Positions 16,103 through 26,714 of a stretch of DNA of 39,718 nt are shown one piece after another. The stretch comes from Myxococcales bacterium (GTDB lineage Bacteria > Myxococcota_A > Polyangia > Haliangiales > Haliangiaceae): assembly GCA_016794525.1 (NCBI GenBank), contig JAEUJY010000175.1, positions 1 through 39,718 of the forward strand, written 5' to 3'. Position 1 is the first letter of the stretch. Every line of letters begins with the position of its first letter. The translations under genes were made by a program, and so were the position numbers. The notes under the pieces are model-generated. The model ran no database searches. It was not told the origin of the DNA and saw only the letters and a program-made list of their open reading frames with translations.

Positions 16103-17848
16103 ATGCGGGGACCCACGCGCGCGTTCGCGATCGTGCTCACCGGCGCGCTGGCCGCCTGCGGCGGCGACGACGCCACCTCGACGCCCCCCGACGCGGCCGA
16201 CGCCGACGCCACGCCGCCGCCGCCGAGCTGCCCCGACCCGCCGATCGCGCCCGGCCCCGACGCCGTGGTGCCCGGCGCGCCCAGCCTGCCCTACCCGACC
16301 CTGCGCCACCTGACGATCGTCTGGCCCTACGCCGGCGATCCCGACGGCGACGCCACCACCACCGTGCGCTACCGCGTCGTCGACGGCACCTGGCGCGCCG
16401 CGATGCCGCTGTTCCGTGCGCCGGCGGCCACCCTCGAGGGCGTGAGCTGGGACGCCCGGTTCGCGGGGACGATCTTCGGGCTCGAGCCCGACACCGCCTA
16501 CGAGGTCGAGGTCACGCTGCGCGATCCCGACGGCGGGTGCGCGGCGCAGACGCTGACCGCCCGCACCCGGCCGGTGCCGGCGCCGATGCCGGGCGCGCCG
16601 ATCGTCGCGGTCACGCCGGCGACGCTGGCCGGCGCGCTGGGCGCCGCGCAGCCCGGGCAGATCCTCGAGCTGGCCGGCGGCAGCTACCCCGGCTTCACCG
16701 TCACCCGCGACGGCGCCGCCGGCCAGCCGATCGTCATCCGCGCCGCCGCCGGCGCCACCGTCAGCGTCGGCGGCGACGTCCGCCTCGACGGCCGCCGCTT
16801 CGTCCACGTCGTCGGCCTGACGATCGCCGGCAAGATCAAGTTCAACGACGCCGCCGACCTCGCGATCGTCGGCAACCACGTCACCACTACGGAGGACGGC
16901 ATCGTCACCAAGACCCGCGGCGAGCGCCACTACATCGCCGACAACGACGTCGTCGGCGCGACGGTGTGGGCCGAGGCGTCGCTCGGCGTCGACGGCGCCA
17001 ACGTCGGCGAGGGCATCGAGGTCACCGGCCCCGGCCACGTCATCGAGCACAACCACGTCCGCGGCTTCCGCGACTGCGTGTCGTTGATCGAGGACGCCGG
17101 CGCCATCGAGCAGGTCGCGATCGACATCGTCGGCAACGACCTCGAGCAGTGCGCCGACGACGCGATCGAGGCCGACTTCTGCGCCCACGACTGCCGGATC
17201 GTCGGCAACCGCATGCGCGACGTGTTCATGGCGATGAGCTCGCAGCCGGGCCTGGGCGGGCCCACCTACTTCGTGCGCAACGTCGCGTGGAACGTCGTCC
17301 TGTCGCCGTTCAAGCTGCAGCGCGGCTCGATCGGCGACGTGCTGGTCAACAACACCGTCGTCAAGCGCGGCGACGCGTTCGGCATCTTCACCACCGACGT
17401 GTTCGCGCGGCAGTGGATCCGCAACAACCTGTTCCTCGGCGGCGCCGGCGGCACGTACAACGGCTACGACATCGGCGCCGGCGCGGTGATCGAGCTGCGC
17501 GCCGCCGACACCGCCACGCTCGACATGGACCACGACGGCTTCGGCTCGAGCGCCGGCTTCACCGGTCGCATCGGCGCCACCGCGTTCGCTAGCCTCGCCG
17601 AGCTGCGCGCCCGCACCACCGAGGTCCACGCCGTCGAGGTCGGGCCCGCCGTGTTCGCGACGCCGACCTCGCCGCCGGCGTCGCCGTTCCCCGCCGCGCC
17701 GATGCCCCCGCTCACCCTCGCGCCCGGCGGCGCCGCCATCGACGTCGGCGTCGCGCTGCCCAACCTCGCCGACGCCTACGCCGGCGCCGCCCCCGACCTC
17801 GGCGCCTACGAGCTGGGCTCGCCGCCGCCGGCCTACGGCCCGCGCTGA
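16103..17848 (+). CDS. right-handed parallel beta-helix lipoprotein
   Basis: A 581-residue secreted lipoprotein. The signal peptide ends in LTGALAAC (Cys19), followed by GGDD and an Asp/Ala/Pro linker. A fibronectin-type III-like segment is at about 70-155 (FGLEPDTAYEVEVTLRD). From about 165 onward are repeated short strands with Asn, Asp and Gly turns (AIVGNHVTTTEDGI, HVIEHNHVRGF, DIVGNDLEQCADDAIE, RIVGNRMRDVFM, DVLVNNTVVKRGD, WIRNNLFLGG), typical of pectate-lyase-like beta-helices. It ends DLGAYELG, a common terminus of these proteins. Many family members bind or cleave acidic polysaccharides, but I cannot see an assured catalytic set. It is near the GH28 gene and AraC regulator and converges on a protease gene. 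Confidence 0.85.
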   Translation: MRGPTRAFAIVLTGALAACGGDDATSTPPDAADADATPPPPSCPDPPIAPGPDAVVPGAPSLPYPTLRHLTIVWPYAGDPDGDATTTVRYRVVDGTWRAAMPLFRAPAATLEGVSWDARFAGTIFGLEPDTAYEVEVTLRDPDGGCAAQTLTARTRPVPAPMPGAPIVAVTPATLAGALGAAQPGQILELAGGSYPGFTVTRDGAAGQPIVIRAAAGATVSVGGDVRLDGRRFVHVVGLTIAGKIKFNDAADLAIVGNHVTTTEDGIVTKTRGERHYIADNDVVGATVWAEASLGVDGANVGEGIEVTGPGHVIEHNHVRGFRDCVSLIEDAGAIEQVAIDIVGNDLEQCADDAIEADFCAHDCRIVGNRMRDVFMAMSSQPGLGGPTYFVRNVAWNVVLSPFKLQRGSIGDVLVNNTVVKRGDAFGIFTTDVFARQWIRNNLFLGGAGGTYNGYDIGAGAVIELRAADTATLDMDHDGFGSSAGFTGRIGATAFASLAELRARTTEVHAVEVGPAVFATPTSPPASPFPAAPMPPLTLAPGGAAIDVGVALPNLADAYAGAAPDLGAYELGSPPPAYGPR

Positions 17849-17865
17849 CCGGCGCGCGACCGCGG

Positions 17866-18942
17866 TCAGATCCGGCAGAAGCCGCCCGAGGTCGGGCACC
17901 AGCCGGTCGGCGCGATCACGCCCGACACCATCCCGCCGTTCCCCATCGCGGTCCCGGTGGCGCTCTTCAGCCAGCACGCGCCGAACCCGTCGAGCTGGCC
18001 GGCGTAGTAGGGCACGTGGGTGTAGGCCTTGCACCGCGCGTCTTGCGCGCAGCGCGCGGCGCACTCGGTGGGCGAGCCGGCCCAGTCGGCGGCGTAGTCG
18101 TTGCCGGGGAGGTCGTAGCCGCGCAGCTCGACGTTGCCGATCGCCGCGACGATGCGCTTCAGATGGAACTGGGTGCTGGCGTACTTGGCGTGGGCGGCCC
18201 ACTCGAAGCGCACGCCGCTGAGCGCGCCGTGGACCACCAGCCGCCAGTCCGCGTCGAAGGTGTAGAACGGGCCGCCCGAGTCGCCGCCATCGACGTCGGA
18301 CGAGTCGACCAGCATGTGGCCATCGGCGTTGTTGGACGAGTACGGCTTCGAGGACAGGTAGCGCAGGACGCGCGCTCCGGGCGTGGTCGGCGCGACGCCG
18401 TCGTGATCGCCGTTGCCCACCATGTAGCCGTAGGCGCTGTCGCCGTTGCCGAGGTAGGTCGCCGGCAGGCGCGCGACCTGGTAGCCAGCCGGGATCCCCG
18501 CCGGCAGGTACAGCACCATCAGGTCGGCGAACTTGTCGGCGGTGTCGCGCAGGCCTTGATCCTGGTTGAGCCCTGCGCTGGCGTGCGCCACCGGATCGAC
18601 GCCCCACGGGACGTAGGCCCGGCTCGCGCGCTGCGTGGTGGCCATCGCGGGCGAGGCACCGACGTAGAACGTCACGTCGTAGGTCTCGGCGCCAGGCGCG
18701 ATCGAGCAGTGCGCCGCGGTCAGCACGTGGCGCGGGCCGATGATCGTGCCGGTGCACGTGTTGCGCTTGCCGCCACCGACGACCTGCACCAGCACCGTCG
18801 AGCGATCGAAGACGCCGGGATCGTCGTAGGCGTGCTTGAGCTCGCCCTCGTCCTCGCCGAGCGCCAGCTCGTCGTCGGGCTCGACGCACCCAACCGCGGC
18901 CAGGACCGCGCCAGTGAACAACACGACAGACATGCGCGACAT
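17866..18942 (-). CDS. trypsin-like serine protease (S1) with C-terminal PAN/apple-like domain
   Basis: A 358-residue exported protease. The N-terminus MSRMSVVLFTGAVLAAVGC is a signal peptide with a lipobox-like end (Cys19), followed by an acidic stretch. Catalytic residues: His78 in TAAHC, Asp140 in ADLMVLYL and Ser222 in GGDSGGPF. The C-terminal ~75 residues (LRGYDLPGNDYAADWAGSP, CAARCAQDARCKAYTH, ACWLK) have the Cys spacing and the 'C..CaaxxxCkAytyv' pattern of PAN/apple domains, which bind proteins or carbohydrates. The start is ATG 18942, which has a GAGG five bases upstream; ATG 18933 is possible. TAGGTG further upstream is a weak promoter candidate, so this gene probably has a leader with a ribosome-binding site. 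Confidence 0.88.
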   Translation of the reverse strand: MSRMSVVLFTGAVLAAVGCVEPDDELALGEDEGELKHAYDDPGVFDRSTVLVQVVGGGKRNTCTGTIIGPRHVLTAAHCSIAPGAETYDVTFYVGASPAMATTQRASRAYVPWGVDPVAHASAGLNQDQGLRDTADKFADLMVLYLPAGIPAGYQVARLPATYLGNGDSAYGYMVGNGDHDGVAPTTPGARVLRYLSSKPYSSNNADGHMLVDSSDVDGGDSGGPFYTFDADWRLVVHGALSGVRFEWAAHAKYASTQFHLKRIVAAIGNVELRGYDLPGNDYAADWAGSPTECAARCAQDARCKAYTHVPYYAGQLDGFGACWLKSATGTAMGNGGMVSGVIAPTGWCPTSGGFCRI

Positions 18943-19029
18943 GAGCACCTCGCGCGCCGGGCCGACCGCCATGGTCGCGCCGCCGACGCACCTACCCAGG
19001 CGCACCCGCCACCGGTTATTCGCGCCGCG

Positions 19030-20082
19030 CTACCGCGTCGCGGCGCGCGGCACGACGACGTTCAGGCAGCGCGGCAGCACGTCGATCAGGTAGCGGCGGC
19101 CGTGCGGGATCTCCTCGCCGTCGACCTGCGCCGCCGGGTAGCCGGCCTGGCCGGGCTGGGTCACGGTCAGCGCGAACCGGCGGCCGGGGATCGGCTCGCT
19201 GTGCTCGATGCCCAGGTCGCGCAGCGTGTCGCCGTCGACCGGCAGGTGGCGCAGCGACGCGAACAGCTTCGAGGTCAGGTCGCGCCGGCCGTAGATCGGG
19301 ATCAGCTCGAAGACGCCGTCGTCGGCGCGGGTGTCGGGATCGAGCACCCACTCGCCGCCGAACACCGCCGTGTTCTTGACGATCACGTCGAGCAGCGAGT
19401 CGAAGCTGTGGTGGTGGCCGTCGATCTCGGCGTCGAGATCGAACTTCACGTCGCTGACGTAGCTCTCGGCGAACTTGCGCACCACCGCGCCGGCGTAGAC
19501 CAGCATGTCCCGGTAGAACAGCCGGGCCAGCGGGATCTTGCCGACCAGCTCGCGGTCGCGGTTGCGCGCGACCAGCGCGTCGGCGCCGAAGCCCACCGAC
19601 GCCGAGTCGAAGAACAGGTCGCGGTGGATCACCCGCTCCTGGCCGGCGATCACCTCGATGCGCCCGGCGTCGATCGCCGCCACCCGCCCCGCCGCGATCA
19701 CCGCGACGTTGTCGGCCAGCGCGCCCGCGCCCGCCGCCAGCCCGAACGACTTGCCCTGATCGTTGGCGGTGCCGGTCGGCAGCATGCCCATCGCGACCTT
19801 CGCCGCGTGGGCCGACGCCAGCACGCCCTTCGCCACCTCGGCGAACGTGCCGTCGCCGCCCATCGCGATCACCACCCGCGCGCCGTCGTCGTCGATCGCC
19901 TGGCGCACCACCTCGACCGTGCCGCCCGCCGGCGCCGTCGGCACGAACCGGTGCGGCACGCCCGCCCGCGCCAGCAGGCCCTCGGCGGTGCGGATCGCGT
20001 CGGCCGCCTTGCCGCTCTGCGCGGTCGGGTTGGCGAACAGGACCACCGGCGCGTCGCCACGCCACGCATCGATCGACGGCAT
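19030..20082 (-). CDS. diacylglycerol kinase / sphingosine kinase-like lipid kinase
   Basis: A 350-residue protein with a DAGK catalytic domain: VVLFANPTAQSGKAADAI near the N-terminus, the nucleotide-binding signature GGDGTFAEV at 75-83, and LPTGTANDQGKSFGL for the following loop. The C-terminal beta-rich half has DGVFELIPIY and AQVDGEEIP, as in YegS/BmrU-like kinases. It would phosphorylate a lipid hydroxyl at the inner membrane; the actual lipid is unknown. The start is ATG 20082, with TAAGCT nine bases upstream. It diverges from the Ser/Thr kinase gene with 63 bases between starts, and both have their own -10-like hexamer. Confidence 0.9.
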   Translation of the reverse strand: MPSIDAWRGDAPVVLFANPTAQSGKAADAIRTAEGLLARAGVPHRFVPTAPAGGTVEVVRQAIDDDGARVVIAMGGDGTFAEVAKGVLASAHAAKVAMGMLPTGTANDQGKSFGLAAGAGALADNVAVIAAGRVAAIDAGRIEVIAGQERVIHRDLFFDSASVGFGADALVARNRDRELVGKIPLARLFYRDMLVYAGAVVRKFAESYVSDVKFDLDAEIDGHHHSFDSLLDVIVKNTAVFGGEWVLDPDTRADDGVFELIPIYGRRDLTSKLFASLRHLPVDGDTLRDLGIEHSEPIPGRRFALTVTQPGQAGYPAAQVDGEEIPHGRRYLIDVLPRCLNVVVPRAATR

Positions 20083-20091
20083 CGCCGGACG

Positions 20092-20097
20092 AGCTTA
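20092..20097 (-). promoter_or_regulatory. putative -10 box (TAAGCT) of the lipid kinase gene
   Basis: TAAGCT on the minus strand, preceded by GGGG, ends 9 bases before ATG 20082. Confidence 0.45.
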
Positions 20098-20134
20098 CCC
20101 CATCGCCGGGACCGTGCCGTCGCGCGCGGCGCGG

Positions 20135-20140
20135 TACGAT
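20135..20140 (+). promoter_or_regulatory. putative -10 box (TACGAT) of the Ser/Thr kinase gene
   Basis: TACGAT, preceded by GG, ends 5 bases before GTG 20146. It supports that GTG within a frame that stays open for 2 kb upstream. Confidence 0.5.
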
Positions 20141-20145
20141 GGGCC

Positions 20146-21771
<1,626 letters not shown>

Positions 21772-21775
21772 TCGT

Positions 21776-22297
21776 TCAGCGACGCGGCGGCGGCGCGATC
21801 AGCTCGTAGGCCGTGCGCACCAGCGCCGCCACCATCTCCCAGTCGGGCGCGGTGTCGAGCACGACCGCCACCCAGCCCTTGCTGCCCACGTACGGCGGCC
21901 GGAAGAACCGCGCCGGATCGGCGTCGATCAGCGCCGCCTGCGCGCCCGGTGGCGCCGGCAGGTGCACCGAGAGGTGCGCGCTGCCGTGATGGTACGTGTC
22001 GCACATCGCGAACATCTTGCCGCCCACGCGCCACGTCGGCTCCGCCCACGCCACCTGCTCGGTCACGTCGGGCAGCGCCACGAAGATCGCGCGCAGCCGA
22101 TCGATCAGCGCCAGCGTCGCCGGGGTGCGCACCTTCGGCGGATGCGTCGACACGCGCACCGGCTTGGCCGGCCTCGGCTTCGCCTTCGTGGCCGGCCTGG
22201 CCTTCGCGGCGGGCTTACCCTTCACGACCGGCTTGGCCTTCGCGGCGCGCGTCTTCACGACCGGCCTCGACGATCCACGCGTGCGCCCTGCGGTCAT
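21776..22297 (-). CDS. MmcQ/YjbR family protein with basic N-terminal tail
   Basis: A 173-residue protein. Residues ~1-55 are a low-complexity Lys/Ala/Pro/Arg tail with AKPVVKGKPAAKARPATKAK-type repeats, resembling histone-H1-like tails. The C-terminal ~115 residues match the MmcQ/YjbR fold (CyaY-like): FVALPDVTEQVAWAEPTWRV, KMFAMCDTYHHG, LSVHLPAPPG, VGSKGWVAVVLDTAPDW. Family members are described as DNA-binding-like, but function is not established. The basic tail makes nucleic-acid binding plausible here (inference). The start is ATG 22297 with TAGGCT six bases upstream. Its stop is four bases from the convergent kinase stop. Confidence 0.85.
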   Translation of the reverse strand: MTAGRTRGSSRPVVKTRAAKAKPVVKGKPAAKARPATKAKPRPAKPVRVSTHPPKVRTPATLALIDRLRAIFVALPDVTEQVAWAEPTWRVGGKMFAMCDTYHHGSAHLSVHLPAPPGAQAALIDADPARFFRPPYVGSKGWVAVVLDTAPDWEMVAALVRTAYELIAPPPRR

Positions 22298-22303
22298 GGC
22301 GCC

Positions 22304-22309
22304 AGCCTA
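22304..22309 (-). promoter_or_regulatory. putative -10 box (TAGGCT) of the MmcQ/YjbR gene
   Basis: TAGGCT on the minus strand, preceded by GT, ends 6 bases before ATG 22297. Confidence 0.5.
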
Positions 22310-22406
22310 ACCCAGCCGAGCCGTGTCACTGCACCCGCCACCGCGCCGTCGCGCTTGCGGCTCGCCGCGCGCTCGGTGCAGACGCACACCAGACCGCCGG
22401 CGCGAC

Positions 22407-22904
22407 TCATCGGGGGAGCCTCAGCTGCGGGATGATGTCCTCGCGCAGCAACTGGATCCGACCGTCGAGCATCTCCGCGTGCTGCAGCGTCGGCGCCGCC
22501 GCGACCGGCACGCACCCGACGCCGCCCTCGCCGGCGCGCACGCTCGCGACCCACCGCTCCATCTCCTGGCAGTAGCGCTCCAGCACGTCCACCGGCGTGT
22601 CCTGCCGGCCCGTGCACGGCAGCAGCAGCGAGGGGAGGTCGCCGACGACGCACCACGCGGGCGCTGCGAGCGAGCCGTCGGCGGCGTCCGCCTCGAACAC
22701 GAACAGGAACACCGCCACGACCCCGCCGATGCCATCGCCCCAGTAGATCTCCGTGATGCGCCGACACCACGCCTGCTGGGCCAGGTGGTCGATCGCGTCC
22801 TGCTTCATCTCGCGCAGGAGCGCCGTGTCCTCGTCGTCATCGCCGACGAGCGCAGCGATCTCCCGCACCGCATCAACCGGGAGCTGAGTGGCCCGCGACG
22901 CCAT
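22407..22904 (-). CDS. conserved hypothetical protein
   Basis: A 165-residue soluble protein I cannot name. It has an acidic N-terminal helix (ALVGDDDEDTALLREMKQDA), a central beta-rich part (GVVAVFLFVFEAD, PAWCVVGDLPSLLLPC), a helix with VDVLERYCQEMERWVASVRAG, and an ending HAEMLDGRIQLLREDIIPQL. The layout 'VVGDLP...VLERYxxEMxxWV...HAEMLxGRIxxLRxxIIP' looks like a conserved family of unknown function found beside unrelated genes. No signal peptide or membrane segment is seen. The start is ATG 22904 with TAGCAT six bases upstream. It stands alone between the MmcQ and MOSC genes, each of which has its own promoter-like hexamer. Confidence 0.75.
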   Translation of the reverse strand: MASRATQLPVDAVREIAALVGDDDEDTALLREMKQDAIDHLAQQAWCRRITEIYWGDGIGGVVAVFLFVFEADAADGSLAAPAWCVVGDLPSLLLPCTGRQDTPVDVLERYCQEMERWVASVRAGEGGVGCVPVAAAPTLQHAEMLDGRIQLLREDIIPQLRLPR

Positions 22905-22910
22905 CGCCAG

Positions 22911-22916
22911 ATGCTA
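22911..22916 (-). promoter_or_regulatory. putative -10 box (TAGCAT) of the hypothetical gene at 22407-22904
   Basis: TAGCAT on the minus strand ends 6 bases before ATG 22904. Confidence 0.5.
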
Positions 22917-22967
22917 CGCGTCGTCGTCGTCGTCGCCAAGGCGCCCGCGAACGGTCGCCGCCGCGCG

Positions 22968-23930
22968 CTACTTCTTCGGCATCGCGGCGCGCAGCATCAG
23001 GCGCTTGGCGCCGGCGCCGCGCGCCTGCAGCCAGCCGCCGAGCGCCGAGCGCGACGGTCGCGCGAGGTCGACCGCGTCGCCCACCTGCAGCTGACCGGCG
23101 GCGACGACCGAGCCGTAGGCGCCCAGGCAGCGCGCCGCGTGCGCGGCGATGGCCTTCAGCACCGCCGGATCGGCGCCCAGGCCGGGCTGCGGCCGGGTCG
23201 GCATCGAGCAGCGCGGCGTCGGGCTGTCGATCGCGGCGGTCACCGTCCCCGCGCGCAGCGTCGCGCCGGTCCAGCTCGCCTCGTCGAAGCCGGCCGGTCC
23301 GCGGCTGGCGATGACCAGGTTGGCGCGGAACCGCCGCGCGTCGGGGTCGCAGGCCGGCGCGGCGTCGCGCAGCGCGTCCAGGCTCGCGGTGGTGACGACG
23401 TGCAGCGCCGCGGCGTCGAAGTATGTGCCGCGCGGCGTCGCGAAGCGCCCCAGCTCCATCAGCGTCGACAGCTTCATCATCGAGAAGTCGGGCAGCGGCT
23501 CGTCGTCGGCCAGCGCGAAGTCGGCGCGCATCTCGGCCGCCGAAGGCTTGGCGGCGCGGTAGTGGTCGGCGGCGTCGGCCGGCTGCAACCGGCACAGCGA
23601 CACCTTGCGTCCGACCAGCGCCGAGAGCCGCGCGTCGACCGCCGGATCGTCGCTGGTGATGGTGGCGCCGTCTGGCAGCTCGATGGCCACCGCCGGGATC
23701 GCGGCCGGGTGGCGCTCGGAGCCCGGCGGCGCCAGGTACCTGGCCGAGCACTGCAACAGCACCGGGAGCTTCTTGGCGCTGGTGATCACCGCCCGCTCGT
23801 CGTCGCGCACCGCCCACAGCCGATCGCCGCGCACCCCGCACGCGTCGACGTCGACCCGGTCGAGGCGCTCGCCGCCCATCGACTTGACCGGGAAGCGCCA
23901 CAGCTCACGGACCGTGCCGATCACCGCCAT
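22968..23930 (-). CDS. MOSC domain protein with N-terminal beta-barrel domain
   Basis: A 320-residue protein. The N-terminal MOSC beta-barrel domain is marked by ELWRFPVKSMGGERLDRVDVDACGVRGDRLWAV. The MOSC core follows, with RRFRANLVIAS, a conserved Cys (SPTPRCSMPT) typical for molybdenum-cofactor sulfuration or binding, and LGAYGSVVAAGQLQVGDAV near the end. MOSC proteins carry sulfur or Moco, as in YcbX or mARC; the partner is not evident. The RFRPN-like motif appears as RFRANLV. The start is ATG 23930, six bases after TAGACT. It is monocistronic by spacing: 63 bases to the next gene, which has its own promoter-like hexamer. Confidence 0.9.
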   Translation of the reverse strand: MAVIGTVRELWRFPVKSMGGERLDRVDVDACGVRGDRLWAVRDDERAVITSAKKLPVLLQCSARYLAPPGSERHPAAIPAVAIELPDGATITSDDPAVDARLSALVGRKVSLCRLQPADAADHYRAAKPSAAEMRADFALADDEPLPDFSMMKLSTLMELGRFATPRGTYFDAAALHVVTTASLDALRDAAPACDPDARRFRANLVIASRGPAGFDEASWTGATLRAGTVTAAIDSPTPRCSMPTRPQPGLGADPAVLKAIAAHAARCLGAYGSVVAAGQLQVGDAVDLARPSRSALGGWLQARGAGAKRLMLRAAMPKK

Positions 23931-23936
23931 CCGACG

Positions 23937-23942
23937 AGTCTA
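23937..23942 (-). promoter_or_regulatory. putative -10 box (TAGACT) of the MOSC gene
   Basis: TAGACT on the minus strand, preceded by GT, ends 6 bases before ATG 23930. Confidence 0.5.
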
Positions 23943-23989
23943 ACGCGGGCCGCTGCCCGCAGGTCTCGCGTCGCCGACGAGGCGCTGTC

Positions 23990-24060
23990 GACCGTGGGTC
24001 GCGGCCCGCCGTGGGGTCGCAGCCAAACGGTCGCCAGGCCGTGGGGGCGCTGCCAACCGG
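23990..24060. repeat. short degenerate direct repeats (GCCGTGGGG type)
   Basis: Two 23-base copies, 24008-24030 and 24038-24060, share GCCGTGGGG, CGC and GCCAA at a 30-base period. A shorter relative begins at 23991. They lie between the MOSC start and the second Uma2 stop, in a 145-base gap with no gene visible. Confidence 0.4.
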
Positions 24061-24075
24061 ATCCGGGCCACCTGG

Positions 24076-24675
24076 TCAGCCGGCCAGCTCGTCGCGATAC
24101 ACCTCGTCGACGTCGAGCGCGCAGCCGATGGCATCGAGCGCGATGACGCCGCTACGGGCCTCGCGCCGCGTCCACACGTCGGCCTGGTCGCGGTGCCAGA
24201 CCTCCACCAGCCGCTCGTCGTGCGCGACCAGCACGACCTCGCGCAGCGACGGGATGCGTTGGTAGTTGGCCAGCTTCTCGCCGCGATCGTACGCCGCCGT
24301 GCTCGGGCTCAAGACCTCCACGATCGCCGTCGGGTTGACGACCGTCACCCGACTTTCGGGATCGAGCTCGGCGCGGGCGCAGACGACGCTGACGTCGGGA
24401 TAGGTCACGAGCCCGGTCGCGAGCACCCGGATGCGGAGGTCCGAGGCATGGACCCGGCAGCCCTTGCCACGCAGCTGCAGGTTGAGCGCCGTGCTCACGT
24501 TGGCGCAGATCGCCGCGTGCTCCGGCGTACCGCCTGCTATCGCGTAGATCTCGCCGTCGAAGAACTCGTGGCGGACGTTGGCGCCGTCCTCGAGCGCCAG
24601 GTACTCGCGGTAGGTGTAGCGATGGAGCCGGATCGGCGCGACCTCGAGCTCGGGTCCTAGCACGCGCCTCGCCAC
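24076..24675 (-). CDS. Uma2 family protein (DUF820, PD-(D/E)XK-like)
   Basis: A 199-residue Uma2 protein, better matching the common form than the one at 10660. It shows YTYREYLALEDGANVRHEFF with DGEIYAIAGGTPEHAAI, VTYPDVSVVC (P-D core), AIVEVLSPSTAAYDRGEKL (E-x-L...K) and a C-terminal LREVVLVAHDERLVEVWHR. The PD...EVL...K arrangement is the nuclease-like active site, so the site looks intact. The frame runs open far upstream, so the start is a choice: GTG 24675 has a GGAGG ten bases before it, while GTG 24663 is an alternative. Biological role is unknown. Next to it is a DUF4291 gene on the same strand, 71 bases upstream. Confidence 0.85.
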   Translation of the reverse strand: MARRVLGPELEVAPIRLHRYTYREYLALEDGANVRHEFFDGEIYAIAGGTPEHAAICANVSTALNLQLRGKGCRVHASDLRIRVLATGLVTYPDVSVVCARAELDPESRVTVVNPTAIVEVLSPSTAAYDRGEKLANYQRIPSLREVVLVAHDERLVEVWHRDQADVWTRREARSGVIALDAIGCALDVDEVYRDELAG

Positions 24676-24746
24676 ATCGTTCCATCCTCCCACGCTCAGC
24701 TCGAGGGGCCTTGGGCTCTGGCGTCGCAGCCACGCGGCCCGGCGGG

Positions 24747-25346
24747 CTACGCGCGGTCGATCATCAAGCGGCGGGCGAGCTCCGGCGCGACCGGGTACAC
24801 GCGCTCGCGCGGCAACAGGCGCCGGGCCTGGTCCGCGTGCCCCGACCGCAGCTGCTCGCGCATCTTCGCGACGCGCGGGGTCAGGTCCTCGATCGACGCG
24901 ATCCACGTCGCCGCGAACTCGGCGATGACGGTCCGGCCGAGCCCGACCTGGATGCTGTCGTGGTTCAGCGACGCGCCGCGCAGATCGCGCTCGGGATCCC
25001 ACTGCACGTGGACCGCGGCGTCGCGAAACTGCCGGTCCCACTCGTCGGCGTCCCGGAACACCGCGGGTTCGGGCGACGTCAGGACACCCAGCGCCAGCGC
25101 GCGCTCCCAGGCCGCGCGGTAGATCCGGACGCCGAGCGTCCGTTCCTGGCCGGCCTTCTGCCCCCAGTTGCTGCGGTGCATGAGCCAGCAGAAGGACGGC
25201 TTGATCCACGTCATCCGCGTCAGCGAGAACGGCGCCACGAACCGCTGGGCGGCGATCGCGGGCTCGGCGATCGCGGCCGGGTAGGCCTGGTAGACGACGA
25301 TCGTGTCCCGATCGTAGTCGGCCCGGATCTCGCGACGCGCCGCCAT
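24747..25346 (-). CDS. DUF4291 family protein
   Basis: A 199-residue protein with the clear DUF4291 signature: [22 protein letters not shown] at the start, [43 protein letters not shown], and [23 protein letters not shown]. Members occur widely in bacteria and some fungi, and have no established function. The start ATG 25346 matches the family N-terminus and has TACGCT nine bases upstream; the longer open frame before it is excluded by that match. No toxin-antitoxin partner is visible beside it. Confidence 0.92.
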   Translation of the reverse strand: MAARREIRADYDRDTIVVYQAYPAAIAEPAIAAQRFVAPFSLTRMTWIKPSFCWLMHRSNWGQKAGQERTLGVRIYRAAWERALALGVLTSPEPAVFRDADEWDRQFRDAAVHVQWDPERDLRGASLNHDSIQVGLGRTVIAEFAATWIASIEDLTPRVAKMREQLRSGHADQARRLLPRERVYPVAPELARRLMIDRA

Positions 25347-25355
25347 GGCGCTCCC

Positions 25356-25361
25356 AGCGTA
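25356..25361 (-). promoter_or_regulatory. putative -10 box (TACGCT) of the DUF4291 gene
   Basis: TACGCT on the minus strand, preceded by GGGG, ends 9 bases before ATG 25346. Confidence 0.45.
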
Positions 25362-25497
25362 CCCCGCGATCGGGCGCGGCACCGGGCTACGCCGGATTGG
25401 ATGCCGCCGCCGCCGCCGACGTTGCACCCGACGGCGCGGCCGACCGGATACCTGCGGCCATGCCGCACCGCGGCTTTCCGCCCGACGCGGGGCGCGG

Positions 25498-25503
25498 TAG
25501 AAC
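25498..25503 (+). promoter_or_regulatory. putative -10 box (TAGAAC) of the acyl-CoA dehydrogenase gene
   Basis: TAGAAC, preceded by GG, ends 6 bases before ATG 25510. The final base departs from TAnnnT. Confidence 0.35.
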
Positions 25504-25509
25504 GCGGCC

Positions 25510-26655
<1,146 letters not shown>

Positions 26656-26702
26656 CGGTGCGCGGCCGGCGGCCGACCACCGCGGGCGGGTGACGGCTGG
26701 GG

Positions 26703-26708
26703 TAAGAT
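26703..26708 (+). promoter_or_regulatory. putative -10 box (TAAGAT) of the small membrane protein gene
   Basis: TAAGAT, preceded by GGGG, ends 6 bases before ATG 26715. Confidence 0.5.
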
Positions 26709-26714
26709 CGCCCC

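Noticed and set aside
15242-18991. Open minus-strand frame of over 1200 codons
   Set aside because: It is antisense to the esterase and beta-helix genes and crosses into the protease region in another frame. Its composition is low-complexity Arg/Ala/Gly, as expected from the complement of GC-rich codons.
18016-20145. N-terminal extension of the Ser/Thr kinase of about 700 codons
   Set aside because: It is antisense to the protease and lipid kinase genes and Arg/Ala/Asp-rich without domains. A TACGAT box and GTG at 20146 give a proper start.
24076-25346. Uma2 and DUF4291 genes as a toxin-antitoxin or defence pair
   Set aside because: They are 71 bases apart, have separate promoter-like signals and are of similar size to stand-alone family members. 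Nothing in either sequence shows toxicity or immunity.
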